Origin: Chloroflexota bacterium
GTDB lineage: Bacteria; Chloroflexota; Limnocylindria; QHBO01
NCBI GenBank assembly: GCA_031177555.1
Contig: JAPSGM010000007.1
Span: 1-18,779, forward strand
Length of the DNA stretch: 18,779 nucleotides
Direction: 5' to 3'
Shown: piece by piece, positions 1 to 6,533 of the stretch
Layout: every line of letters begins with the position of its first letter
How positions within the stretch are numbered: the first letter of the stretch is position 1
Made by a program: the position numbers and the translations under genes
The notes under the pieces: generated by a model
Database searches by the model: none
What the model was told of the DNA's origin: nothing
The model's input: only the letters and a program-made list of their open reading frames with translations

Positions 1-1037
1 AGCTCGTGCAGTTCCACCCGACCGGCATGGTCCATCCCGAGGAAGCCGCCGGCACGCTGGTGACCGAGGCCGTGCGCGGCGAGGGTGGCCGGCTGCTCAA
101 CTCGCTCGCCGAGCGGTTCATGGAGCGTTACGACCCGGATCGGCTCGAGCTCAGCTCACGTGACCGGGTAGCGCTCGCCAATTACACCGAGATCGCCGAG
201 GGGCGGGGTGGGCCGCATGGTGGCGTGTTCCTCGACGTCAGCCATCGGGGCAAGCAGCACATCACCGAGCGGCTGCCCCGCATGTACCGGCAGTTCATCG
301 AGTGGCAGATGCTCGACATCTCGCAGGAGCCGATGGAGGTCGCGCCGACCGCCCACTACTCGATGGGCGGCATCGTCGTCGATCCCGACACACACGCCAC
401 CGACGTTCGCGGCCTGTATGCCGCCGGCGAGTGCGTGGGCGGCCTGCACGGGGCGAACCGGCTGGGCGGCAACTCGCTCGGCGAGGCACTGATCGCCGGG
501 CGGCGGGCTGGTGAGGCGGCGGCCACCTTCTCGCTCGAGGGTGAGATCTTCCGGCGATCACGCCCGGTGATCGACGAGGGACTCGCGGAGCTGGAGGCGC
601 TGACCCGCCCCGGAACCGAGCTGGCGCGCCCGCTGCAGCGCCGCCTGCGCGACACGATGTGGGAGTCGTGCGGCGTCGTCCGCAGCGATGCCGGCCTCCG
701 CGCCGGCCTCGACGAGGTCGCCGCCCTGCGAGAGGCGGCCGAGGACGTCGACGTGCGACCCGGCTCGGAGGGCTGGACCGACCTGGCGCACGCGCTCGAC
801 CTGCGCGCGGGCCTCCTGGCCGCAGAGGCCACCCTGCGCTCGGCGATCGAGCGGCGGGAGACGCGCGGCGCGCAGATCCGCTCTGACTTCGAGAATCTCG
901 ATCCGGCACTGCGCGTCAACTTCCACGTGGATGCACGGATGACGCCGTGGCCCGAGCCGGTGCCGCCGGTGCCGGGTGAGCTGGTCACGTGGACCCAGGA
1001 GCCAGTCGAGCTCACCGCGGGCCGGCTGCTCGAGTGA
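1..1037 (+). CDS. Succinate dehydrogenase/fumarate reductase-type flavoprotein, C-terminal part (5' end outside window)
   Basis: The frame is open from the left edge (first full codon at base 3), so this is a 344-residue C-terminal fragment. Visible landmarks of the SdhA/FrdA/L-aspartate oxidase family are HPTG at the start, TEAVRGEGG (the Arg that acts as proton shuttle in family members), AHYSMGGI (substrate-binding His) and the FAD-contacting GANRLGGNSLGEAL. The helical C-terminal domain carries TRGAQIRSDF, equivalent to the SRGAHxRxDF segment of the family. The family interconverts succinate and fumarate with a bound FAD, usually with an iron-sulfur partner at the membrane. The tail, rich in Pro (PEPVPPVPGEL), is short compared with classical SdhA. 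The covalent-FAD histidine would lie outside the window, so SdhA, FrdA and NadB cannot be fully separated. NadB is less likely because of the tail. The next gene begins 14 bases downstream. Confidence 0.85.
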   Translation, partial: LVQFHPTGMVHPEEAAGTLVTEAVRGEGGRLLNSLAERFMERYDPDRLELSSRDRVALANYTEIAEGRGGPHGGVFLDVSHRGKQHITERLPRMYRQFIEWQMLDISQEPMEVAPTAHYSMGGIVVDPDTHATDVRGLYAAGECVGGLHGANRLGGNSLGEALIAGRRAGEAAATFSLEGEIFRRSRPVIDEGLAELEALTRPGTELARPLQRRLRDTMWESCGVVRSDAGLRAGLDEVAALREAAEDVDVRPGSEGWTDLAHALDLRAGLLAAEATLRSAIERRETRGAQIRSDFENLDPALRVNFHVDARMTPWPEPVPPVPGELVTWTQEPVELTAGRLLE

Positions 1038-1051
1038 GCTCCGCCAATCGA

Positions 1052-2044
1052 ATGAAGGCGGCATACGCCGACCGGTATGGTTCGCCCGATGTCGTGGGGA
1101 TCCGGGAGATCGAGCGACCGACGCCCACCGGCGACGAGGTCTTGGCGCGCGTGCGGGCCGCATCGGTCAACCGTGCCGACCTGGATGGCCTGAAGCCGAA
1201 GCCGGGGTTCATGCGCCTGTTCATGGGCATTCGCGCACCCAGGAGCCAGGAGATGGGCACCGATGCGGCCGGTGTGGTCGAGGCGGTCGGTCCCGACGCG
1301 ACTCGCTTCAAGCCCGGCGACCAGGTCATGACCGATATGTTCGCGGCCGGGCATTTCGGAGCGTTCGCCCAGTACGTCTGTGCGCGCGAGAAGGCCTTCG
1401 AGCCGATTCCGATAGGCATGTCGTTCGAGGAGGCCGCCACCCTGCCGCACTCGGCAGTCCTGGCGCTCCAGGGCATGCGCCTGCGCAGCGGCCGGACCTT
1501 CAAGCCCGGGGGCAAGGTGCTGATCGACGGCGCATCGGGCAACGTCGGTCCGTTCGCCGTCCAGATCGCGAAGGCCATGCGCGCGGAGGTGACCGGCGTC
1601 GCACGCGGCGACAAGCTCGACTTCGTTCGCTCGCTCGGCGCCGACCACGTCATTGACTACGAAACGGTGGACTATACGAAGGCGGGGGAGCGTTACGACT
1701 GGATCGTGGCGGTGGACGCACACCATCCGGTTCGCGCCGCGCGGCGCGCGCTGAAGTCGGGCGGCGTCTACCTGACCATGGGCGGCGACACCGGCACCAT
1801 CCTCGCGGCCCTCGGCGGCAGCCTGCTGATGTCGCGCTTCGGCGACAAATGGTCCGGCCTGATGCTGTGGTGGAAACCGATGCATCGGCCCGACGTCGAC
1901 GCCCTGAAGGAGCTCATCGCGGCCGGAAAGGTCAGGCCGGTCATCGATCGGCGCTATCCGCTCGACCAGGTCGTCGAGGCGCTCAGCTGGGTCGAGGACG
2001 GCCACGCGCGGGGCAAGGTCGTGATCACGCTCCCTGACGGGTGA
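1052..2044 (+). CDS. Zinc-free MDR-family NAD(P)-dependent oxidoreductase (quinone reductase-like)
   Basis: This is a 330-residue medium-chain dehydrogenase/reductase. The GroES-like N-terminal domain (about 1-125) starts with MKAAYADRYGSPDVV, the usual family N-terminus, and this fixes the ATG. An in-frame GTG at 1034 overlapping the upstream TGA would add six residues and remains possible. The Rossmann domain has GASGNVG at 160-166, followed by a beta-alpha-beta with SLGADHVIDY. The end (RPVIDRRYPLDQVVEAL...GKVVITL) matches the family C-terminus. I see neither the catalytic zinc Cys/His set nor the four-Cys structural zinc lobe, so it belongs with quinone oxidoreductase/enoyl reductase-like members that reduce activated double bonds or quinones with NAD(P)H. 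The substrate is unknown. Its stop overlaps the next start (GTGA), implying translational coupling with the methyltransferase. Confidence 0.85.
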   Translation: MKAAYADRYGSPDVVGIREIERPTPTGDEVLARVRAASVNRADLDGLKPKPGFMRLFMGIRAPRSQEMGTDAAGVVEAVGPDATRFKPGDQVMTDMFAAGHFGAFAQYVCAREKAFEPIPIGMSFEEAATLPHSAVLALQGMRLRSGRTFKPGGKVLIDGASGNVGPFAVQIAKAMRAEVTGVARGDKLDFVRSLGADHVIDYETVDYTKAGERYDWIVAVDAHHPVRAARRALKSGGVYLTMGGDTGTILAALGGSLLMSRFGDKWSGLMLWWKPMHRPDVDALKELIAAGKVRPVIDRRYPLDQVVEALSWVEDGHARGKVVITLPDG

Positions 2045-2622
2045 CGCTCGAGGGGCTGGCCGGCCGGCTCCGCCGTTGGCTGTATGCCGCCGGCACGCGC
2101 CAGGATCGGCTGCGCGACCCGGACGCGGTCATCGCGGTCCTCGACCTTCGACCCGGCATGGTCGTCGGCGACCTTGGTCCTGGCGCAGGGCACTTCACCC
2201 TGCGGCTTGCTCGCGCGGTCGAGCCGGACGGCGTTGTCTACGCGCTCGACGCGAGCCAAAGCACGCTCGACGACCTCCGCCGGGCCGCGGATGAGCGCGG
2301 GATCGCGACCCTCCGACCGGTGACGGTGAACCGCGACCGCCTCGAGATCCCGGAGCCGGTGGACGTGCTCTTTGTCTCCGCCACCTACCATCACCTGCCG
2401 GAACCGTCGAAGTACTTCGCAGAGGCGCGGACCCACCTTCGGCCCGGCGCGCGGGTCGCGATCCTCGAGTCACGGCGGGAGGGCTTGCTGGCCGGGTGGC
2501 TCGCGCCTCACGCGTCATCGCCGCGCCGAGTGCTGCGCGAGATGACCGATGCCGGCTACCGGCTCATCGCGACCCACGACGTCGTCCGCGGCTACTGGTT
2601 CGGGCAGTTCGAGCTCGCATGA
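2041..2622 (+). CDS. Class I SAM-dependent methyltransferase
   Basis: This 193-residue protein begins at a GTG overlapping the previous stop by 4 bases. SAM-binding motif I is VGDLGPGAG at 42-50, and the acidic residue ending beta-2 is D70 in VVYALDAS. A later PVDVLFVSATYHHLPEP stretch corresponds to motif IV, and HLRPGARVAILE matches the LkPGG segment typical of UbiE-like enzymes (Methyltransf_11/25). It is a soluble enzyme moving a methyl group from SAM to an unidentified small molecule. It is shorter than UbiE proper, with only about 45 residues after the LRPG segment. No ubiquinone/menaquinone genes lie nearby, so a quinone role is not supported here. It is probably co-transcribed with the oxidoreductase upstream. 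Confidence 0.85.
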   Translation: MTLEGLAGRLRRWLYAAGTRQDRLRDPDAVIAVLDLRPGMVVGDLGPGAGHFTLRLARAVEPDGVVYALDASQSTLDDLRRAADERGIATLRPVTVNRDRLEIPEPVDVLFVSATYHHLPEPSKYFAEARTHLRPGARVAILESRREGLLAGWLAPHASSPRRVLREMTDAGYRLIATHDVVRGYWFGQFELA

Positions 2623-2641
2623 TGACCGGATGGAGCCGCTG

Positions 2642-2857
2642 ATGAAGCGCAGGGTCGCAATCGCTGTCCTCGCAGGGTTCGTCGTATTCGCGCTCCTCTT
2701 CCCATGGGGCGGGGGCGTCGATACCGACCCGCCAATCTGCTTCGGGATGTTCGGCTGGTGGACGGTGCCATGTGGGGGATGGCCGGCCGTCGCGGCCGGG
2801 ACAGCGACGGGCGTGGTTGTCTGGTTGGCGCTGCGGTGGCGGGACCGCCGCCGGTAG
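2642..2857 (+). CDS. Small two-helix membrane protein, unknown function
   Basis: This is a 71-residue protein. The ATG at 2642 is preferred because GGAG lies 6 bases upstream. An in-frame ATG at 2630 would add four residues (MEPL). Residues 5-22 form one hydrophobic segment, ending in FPWGGG. Residues 47-64 form a second (AVAAGTATGVVVWLALRW), followed by a basic end (RDRRR) that should stay cytoplasmic. The loop between them has two cysteines (ICFGMFGWWTVPC) that could form a disulfide outside. The start is 20 bases after the methyltransferase stop, so it may be the last gene of that transcript. I do not recognise the family. Codon usage resembles the neighbours, which supports a real gene, but its shortness keeps confidence moderate. 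Confidence 0.6.
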   Translation: MKRRVAIAVLAGFVVFALLFPWGGGVDTDPPICFGMFGWWTVPCGGWPAVAAGTATGVVVWLALRWRDRRR

Positions 2858-2862
2858 TCTCG

Positions 2863-2878
2863 GCCGGGATCGCCCGGC
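2863..2878 (+). terminator. Hairpin just after the small membrane protein gene, possible terminator
   Basis: GCCGGG and CCCGGC form a perfect 6-bp stem around the 4-base loop ATCG, 5 bases after the TAG of the preceding gene. No T-run follows, so Rho-dependent ending or 3'-end protection is as likely as intrinsic termination. Confidence 0.35.
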
Positions 2879-3076
2879 TGGCTCACTGCATTACTGAGAT
2901 GGCGCCGATGCCATGCTGGCCTGCCGGAAATGCCGGACTCGGAGATGATGGCCGCCTGGGCGACCTTGGCGCGGAAGTACCCGCTGTCCGGCAACCCATC
3001 AACGCCGACGATCGACAGCGCGACGTAGTGGCGGTATGCCCGCGATCGCGGCTACCGTTTCGCGTGGAGGTCTGCG

Positions 3077-3745
3077 ATGAGCAAGGAAGGCTGGCTGGAG
3101 TTCCTCTCCGCGGATGGTGTCGATGACTGGGTGGTGCTGCACGGCGGCGCGACCGCGGTATTTCGCATGAGTTCGCTCGGCGAAGCGGCACGGCTGGCGG
3201 AGGCGGTGGCGGCCTTGCCCGGCCTCGACGGCTCCGCGACCCTGCTGACCCTGGCATCGGACCGCCTCACCGTGCGGCTGACGCGCGATCTGTGGGGCCT
3301 GGAGGCCCGCCACGTGGAGCTGGCGCGGGCCGTATCGGCTGTCGCCCGGGAGCACGGAGCCGTCGCCGACCCCAGCGCCGCGCAGGAGGTGCAGCTCGCG
3401 ATCGCGTCAAAGCCCGACGCGATCGACATCGGCTTCTGGCGCGCGGTCCTGGGCTACGCGCCGATGGCCGACGACAACGCCGTAGACTTGCTCGGGCACG
3501 GCTCGACGGTCTGGATGCAGGAGCTCGACCCGGCCAAGCCGCTGCGGCACGCGATGCACATTGACGTCTCGGTCGCGCGCGAGCACGTCGAGGAGCGCCT
3601 GGCGGCGGCGCTCGCCGCGGGCGGCCGCATCGTGGACGACTCGGCTCCCGGCTACTGGACCCTGGCCGACCGAGCCGGCAACCGGGTCTGCATTGCCGCC
3701 TGGCCAGATGGATCGGCGCCGCCCGAGCCGGAAGACGCCGCCTGA
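3077..3745 (+). CDS. Pterin dehydratase-like (PCD) / VOC glyoxalase-like fusion protein
   Basis: This 222-residue protein has a well placed ribosome site (GGAGGT at 3066-3071, 5 bases before ATG). Residues about 1-95 resemble the 4a-hydroxytetrahydrobiopterin dehydratase (PCD/DCoH) fold: a GWLEF opening, FRMSSLGEAARLAEAVAAL, a strand LTVRLTRD, then GLEARHVELARAV in the position of the GLTxxDxxLA motif. Residues about 105-212 resemble a VOC/Glyoxalase_6 domain (IDIGFWRAVLGYAP near its start, HIDVSVAREHVEERLAAALAAGG in the middle, and a DRAGNRVCIAAWP ending). Such fusions occur in high-GC bacteria and are mostly annotated only as VOC family proteins. The His-His-Pro catalytic segment of active PCD is absent: the equivalent stretch reads LPGLDGSATLLTL. 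The N-terminal part is therefore probably not a working dehydratase. A role in small-molecule binding or modification is inferred, and the ligand is unknown. Confidence 0.8.
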   Translation: MSKEGWLEFLSADGVDDWVVLHGGATAVFRMSSLGEAARLAEAVAALPGLDGSATLLTLASDRLTVRLTRDLWGLEARHVELARAVSAVAREHGAVADPSAAQEVQLAIASKPDAIDIGFWRAVLGYAPMADDNAVDLLGHGSTVWMQELDPAKPLRHAMHIDVSVAREHVEERLAAALAAGGRIVDDSAPGYWTLADRAGNRVCIAAWPDGSAPPEPEDAA

Positions 3746-3760
3746 CGGAGGCAACCGCAT

Positions 3761-4156
3761 GTGAACTCCCAGGACGCGGACCTTGAAGAGCTGCTCCGGA
3801 GTACCGAGCGCGCACGGCTGCGCGCGCTCGTCGACGCGAACATGGATACCTCCGATGCCCTCCACGCGGAGGACTACCAGCTCATCACGCCCGGTGGCGC
3901 CGCGCTTTCCAAGACCGAGTACCTCACCGGCATTTCCGACGGGACGCTGCGGTATCGGCGCTTCGAGCCGGAGGGAGAGATCACGGTCCGGCTGCTCGGG
4001 CCGTCGGCGGCCGCACTTCGGTATCGGGTCGCTATCGACATCATCTGGGATGGCGTCCAGGACACGGATCGGTTCTGGCACACGGACGTCTACGAACTTC
4101 GTAATGGCCGATGGCTGGCCGTCTGGTCGCAGGCAACCCGGATCCGCACATCGTGA
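3761..4156 (+). CDS. NTF2-like (DUF4440/SnoaL-like) protein
   Basis: This 131-residue protein starts at GTG 3761, 15 bases after the upstream stop, with GGAG at 3747-3750. The features match the DUF4440 branch of the NTF2-like superfamily: an N-terminal helix with RALVDANMDTSDALHAEDYQLITPGG, the LSKTEYLTGISDG segment, paired strands (ITVRLLGPSAAALRYRVAIDI), and the characteristic end FWHTDVYELRNGRWLAVWSQAT. These are small cone-shaped alpha+beta proteins that form dimers. Some are isomerases, hydrolases or ligand binders, and many have no known activity, so no reaction is assigned. Its TGA overlaps the next GTG (GTGA), indicating coupled translation with the AlkZ-like gene. Confidence 0.85.
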   Translation: MNSQDADLEELLRSTERARLRALVDANMDTSDALHAEDYQLITPGGAALSKTEYLTGISDGTLRYRRFEPEGEITVRLLGPSAAALRYRVAIDIIWDGVQDTDRFWHTDVYELRNGRWLAVWSQATRIRTS

Positions 4157-5208
4157 GTCAGCTCGAGCTCACGCGCGAGCAGATCCTCGCCTTCCGGCGG
4201 CGCGTCCAGGCGCTCGAGCAGCGCCTCCCGCCAGGTGGCGATTCGCTGCGGCGTGCCGCGGGGGCCGGCCTGCAGGACAGCGTTCCGAGATCGGCGCTCC
4301 ATTCGCTCCACGCCCGGGTGGAGGGGGTGGCGCCCGATGCCCTCGACGACCCGGCTCTCGTCCAGGTCTGGGGTCCGCGCTACACGGCCTTCGTCGTCCC
4401 GTCGGACGCGCACGCGGCCTTCACGCTCGCCCGCCTACCCGAGAAGGGCCGCCTCCGCGAGCGTGCGCTTGACCTCGCCACGCGCCTGCACGAGCACCTC
4501 GACGGTCGGCGCCAGCGCGTGGACGACGCCGGAGCCGCGCTCGGCGTGCATCCGAACAGCCTGCGCTACGCCTCTCTGACGGGGCGGGTTCACATCCGAT
4601 GGGACGGCGCCCGGCAGCCCACCATCTGGACCGTGCCGCCTCCGGAGATGGAGCCGATGGAGGCGCTCACGGAGCTCGTCCGCCGCTACCTCCACTTGTA
4701 CGGGCCCTCCACCGTCGAGTCGCTCGTTCGATGGGGCGGCATCGACGGGCCGCCGGCCCTGGCCGCGTGCGAGAAGCTGCGGCCGTCGCTCGTGGCGGTG
4801 CGGACGGCCGTGGGCAAGGGCTGGATTCTCGCCGAGGACGAAGCATCGTTCCGCGCGCCGGCCGCTCCGCCGGCACCCGCTCGGCTCCTGCCGAGCGGGG
4901 ACCCGTACTACCTGCTCTGGAACGCCGATCGCGAGTTCCTCGTCCCTGATGCCGCCCACCGCGCCGAGCTGTGGACCTCGCGCGTCTGGCCGGGAGCCGT
5001 CATCGTCGGCGGTGAGATCGTCGGCACCTGGCGCCGCTCGAAAGCGATCGTCGTCGTCTCGCCGTGGCGGCAGCTGTCCGCCGAGGCACGAACCGCCGTC
5101 GAGCAGGAAGCGGCGACGTTGCCGCTGCCCGAAGCCACCGCCCCCGCCGCCGTTCACTGGGACGCTACCGATGAGTCTCTCGACAAAGGCGGGTCTATCG
5201 GGTCATGA
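4153..5208 (+). CDS. Winged-helix DNA-binding protein of the AlkZ-like (HTH_42) family
   Basis: This 351-residue protein has its GTG start at 4153 overlapping the previous TGA by 4 bases. An upstream in-frame ATG at 4111 lies inside the NTF2-like gene and is less likely. It has the HTH_42/AlkZ-like layout: an N-terminal helical region with GAGLQDSVPRSALHSLHAR (about 37-54), VWGPRYTAFVVPSDAHAAF in place of the RGTLHLV-type segment, winged-helix units in the centre (YLHLYGPSTVESLVRWGG), and a C-terminal beta domain (LLPSGDPYYLLW, GAVIVGGEIVGTWRR). Characterised relatives are DNA glycosylases that remove alkylated bases or unhook interstrand crosslinks. They use a QxQ or QxD motif, whereas here the local sequence appears to be Q41-D-S, so catalysis is doubtful. 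DNA binding is inferred. The stop overlaps the next ATG (ATGA). Confidence 0.82.
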   Translation: MSQLELTREQILAFRRRVQALEQRLPPGGDSLRRAAGAGLQDSVPRSALHSLHARVEGVAPDALDDPALVQVWGPRYTAFVVPSDAHAAFTLARLPEKGRLRERALDLATRLHEHLDGRRQRVDDAGAALGVHPNSLRYASLTGRVHIRWDGARQPTIWTVPPPEMEPMEALTELVRRYLHLYGPSTVESLVRWGGIDGPPALAACEKLRPSLVAVRTAVGKGWILAEDEASFRAPAAPPAPARLLPSGDPYYLLWNADREFLVPDAAHRAELWTSRVWPGAVIVGGEIVGTWRRSKAIVVVSPWRQLSAEARTAVEQEAATLPLPEATAPAAVHWDATDESLDKGGSIGS

Positions 5209-5846
5209 GCAAGGTAAGAGTGCACATCTCCAGCTCGTTGGACGGCCACGTTGCCGGTCCCCACCAGAGCATGGATGAGCCGCTCGGCGAGGGCGGCGAG
5301 CGGCTCCACGACTGGGTGGTCGCGCTGAAGGCGTGGCGCGAGGCCAGCGGCATGGAGGGCGGCGAGGAGAACGGCAGCACCCCCGTGGTGATGGAGGAGT
5401 ACGCGAACGTCGGCGCCGAGATCATGGGTCGCGGCAAGTTCGGCCCGCCCGCCCGCGGCCCTTGGGGCGACGATGCATGGCAGGGCTGGTGGGGCGAAAA
5501 CCCGCCCTTCCACAAGCCGGTCTTCGTCCTCACCCACCACGAGCGGGAGCGGCTGACCCTCTCGGATACCACCTTCACCTTCGTGACCGATGGCATCCAT
5601 TCCGCCCTGGAGCGCGCGAGGGAGGCCGCCGGCGACAAGGACGTGTTCATCGGGGGTGGCGCCGACACCATCAACCAGTACCTGGCCGCCGGACTCGTCG
5701 ACGAGCTGGAGCTCCATGTCGTCCCGATCGTCCTGGGCGGCGGCGCGCGCCTCTTCGCCGGCGTCGGCCCGGACGTGAAGCTGGAGATGGTCCGCGTGGT
5801 CGAGGCGCCGGGCGTAGCGCACCTCAAGTACCGCGTCCTAAGGTGA
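5205..5846 (+). CDS. Dihydrofolate reductase-like / RibD C-terminal domain reductase
   Basis: This 213-residue protein starts at ATG 5205, overlapping the upstream TGA by 4 bases. It shows the RibD_C (bacterial bifunctional deaminase-reductase C-terminal) pattern: VHISSSLDGHVAGP at 6-19, EIMGRGKFG at 72-80, KPVFVLTHH at 104-112, then the NADPH-site signature DVFIGGGADTINQYLAAG (about 146-163) followed by VDELELHVVPIVLGGGARLF. Stand-alone members of this family are annotated as dihydrofolate reductase family proteins. Most are NADPH reductases of unproven substrate, and folate or riboflavin synthesis should not be assumed because no rib or fol genes are near. It closes the tightly packed plus-strand chain that starts at 3077. 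Confidence 0.88.
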   Translation: MSKVRVHISSSLDGHVAGPHQSMDEPLGEGGERLHDWVVALKAWREASGMEGGEENGSTPVVMEEYANVGAEIMGRGKFGPPARGPWGDDAWQGWWGENPPFHKPVFVLTHHERERLTLSDTTFTFVTDGIHSALERAREAAGDKDVFIGGGADTINQYLAAGLVDELELHVVPIVLGGGARLFAGVGPDVKLEMVRVVEAPGVAHLKYRVLR

Positions 5847-5874
5847 GTTCCGCGGCCTGCCCTCGAAACTGAAT

Positions 5875-5894
5875 GCTGTATACTGCGCTGTATA
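5875..5894 (+). promoter_or_regulatory. Promoter and likely operator of the toxin-antitoxin pair
   Basis: GCTGTATA occurs at 5875-5882 and again at 5887-5894, exactly 12 bases apart, about one helical turn. Inside it, TATACT (5879-5884) is a near-consensus -10 hexamer whose start point would fall at or next to the ATG at 5894, giving a leaderless mRNA. Ribbon-helix-helix antitoxins typically bind repeated short elements over their own promoter, so autoregulation is likely. The -35 region is weak. Confidence 0.5.
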
Positions 5895-6130
5895 TGCCAA
5901 GCACGCGCACGCAGATATACCTGACCGATGACCAGCGGCGGCGGCTCGACGCGCGTGGGCGACGGTCCGGCGCGCCGATGGCCCGCATGATCCGCGAGGC
6001 CGTCGACGCCTACCTGGCCGAGGACCGCCCGGACCCCCAGGGCGCGCTCGACGAGACGTTCGGGACGCTCCCGGATCTCGAGGTGCCGGGCCGGGACGAA
6101 TGGGATCGTGACGCGGACCCTGCTCGATAG
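5894..6130 (+). CDS. vapB: Ribbon-helix-helix antitoxin, VapB/CopG type
   Basis: This is a 78-residue protein. The ATG at 5894 is chosen because residues 1-10 (MPSTRTQIYL) are the usual RHH opening strand. An in-frame ATG at 5873 lies upstream of the predicted -10 and would add seven residues. Residues 6-42 form the ribbon-helix-helix: the strand TQIYLTDDQ, helix A RRRLDARGRR, the turn SGAP, and helix B MARMIREAVDAYLAE. The rest (about 45-78) is acidic and Pro-rich, as expected of the flexible tail that wraps and inhibits the toxin. The gene overlaps the toxin gene by 23 bases, the normal antitoxin-first order. It should repress its own promoter together with the toxin. Confidence 0.82.
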   Translation: MPSTRTQIYLTDDQRRRLDARGRRSGAPMARMIREAVDAYLAEDRPDPQGALDETFGTLPDLEVPGRDEWDRDADPAR

Positions 6131-6464
6131 CGACGTCCTCGTCGACCACCTTCGCGGACACCGACGCATCGTCGCGGGCCGCGACGACCTCCACGTCTCC
6201 GCCATCAGTCGTGCCGAGCTCTTCTCTGGGCGCCGGACCGAGGAACGTCGCATCCGACGGCTGCTGGAACCGATGACGGATCTTCCCGTGGACGCCGCGA
6301 TTGCCGAACGAGCCGGTCGATTACGACGGGACTCCGGCCTGCGGTTGCCGGATGCGCTCCTCGCGGCGACGGCCCTCGAGCATCGTCTCACGCTCGTCAC
6401 GCGCAACGTCCGCGACTTCGAGGGCATCCGCGGCTTGAGGATCCGCCCTCCGACCCATGCGTAG
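6108..6464 (+). CDS. vapC: PIN-domain ribonuclease toxin, VapC type
   Basis: This 118-residue PIN domain is of normal VapC size. The acidic active site is complete: D7 in LLDSDVLVDHLRG, E37 in SAISRAELFSG, D82 in LPDALLAATAL and D103 in the TRNVRDFEGI segment, which also has the usual T98 and N100. Family members are Mg-dependent endoribonucleases that cut tRNA or rRNA and stop translation until neutralised by their antitoxin. The start is GTG 6108, inside the antitoxin gene in another frame, so translation is coupled. Nothing suggests truncation. A hairpin lies 20 bases after the stop. The RNA target cannot be read from sequence. Confidence 0.88.
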   Translation: MTRTLLDSDVLVDHLRGHRRIVAGRDDLHVSAISRAELFSGRRTEERRIRRLLEPMTDLPVDAAIAERAGRLRRDSGLRLPDALLAATALEHRLTLVTRNVRDFEGIRGLRIRPPTHA

Positions 6465-6484
6465 CTATCGGCGACGGGCCCGGC

Positions 6485-6507
6485 GGCCGGATTCTCGGCA
6501 TCCGGCC
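6485..6507 (+). terminator. Hairpin between vapC and dnaE, possible terminator
   Basis: GGCCGGAT (6485-6492) pairs perfectly with ATCCGGCC (6500-6507) around a 7-base loop. It lies between the vapC stop and the predicted dnaE -10, where a terminator is expected, but no T-run follows. Confidence 0.4.
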
Positions 6508-6520
6508 TCCGCTGATCTGG

Positions 6521-6526
6521 CACACT
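6521..6526 (+). promoter_or_regulatory. Candidate -10 element of dnaE (leaderless start)
   Basis: CACACT ends 7 bases before the GTG of dnaE, and there is no Shine-Dalgarno sequence. The same CACTCCACGC context recurs before the Rieske gene at 14032-14041, where the hexamer is TACACT. Confidence 0.4.
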
Positions 6527-6533
6527 CCACGCG

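Noticed and set aside
356..2005. 549-codon minus-strand frame over the flavoprotein and oxidoreductase genes
   Set aside because: It is a shadow. Both plus-strand genes show clear family motifs, and the minus frame shows none.
2880..3040. Possible protein remnant on the minus strand (HYVALSIVGVDGLPDSGYF and following residues)
   Set aside because: The stretch looks protein-like, but a TAG stop lies 7 codons upstream of the recognisable part, no start is present and I match no family. Chance is more likely than a dead gene.
4111..4152. Longer start for the AlkZ-like protein at ATG 4111
   Set aside because: It lies within the conserved end of the NTF2-like gene and lacks a ribosome site. The GTG at 4153 overlapping the stop fits the local pattern.
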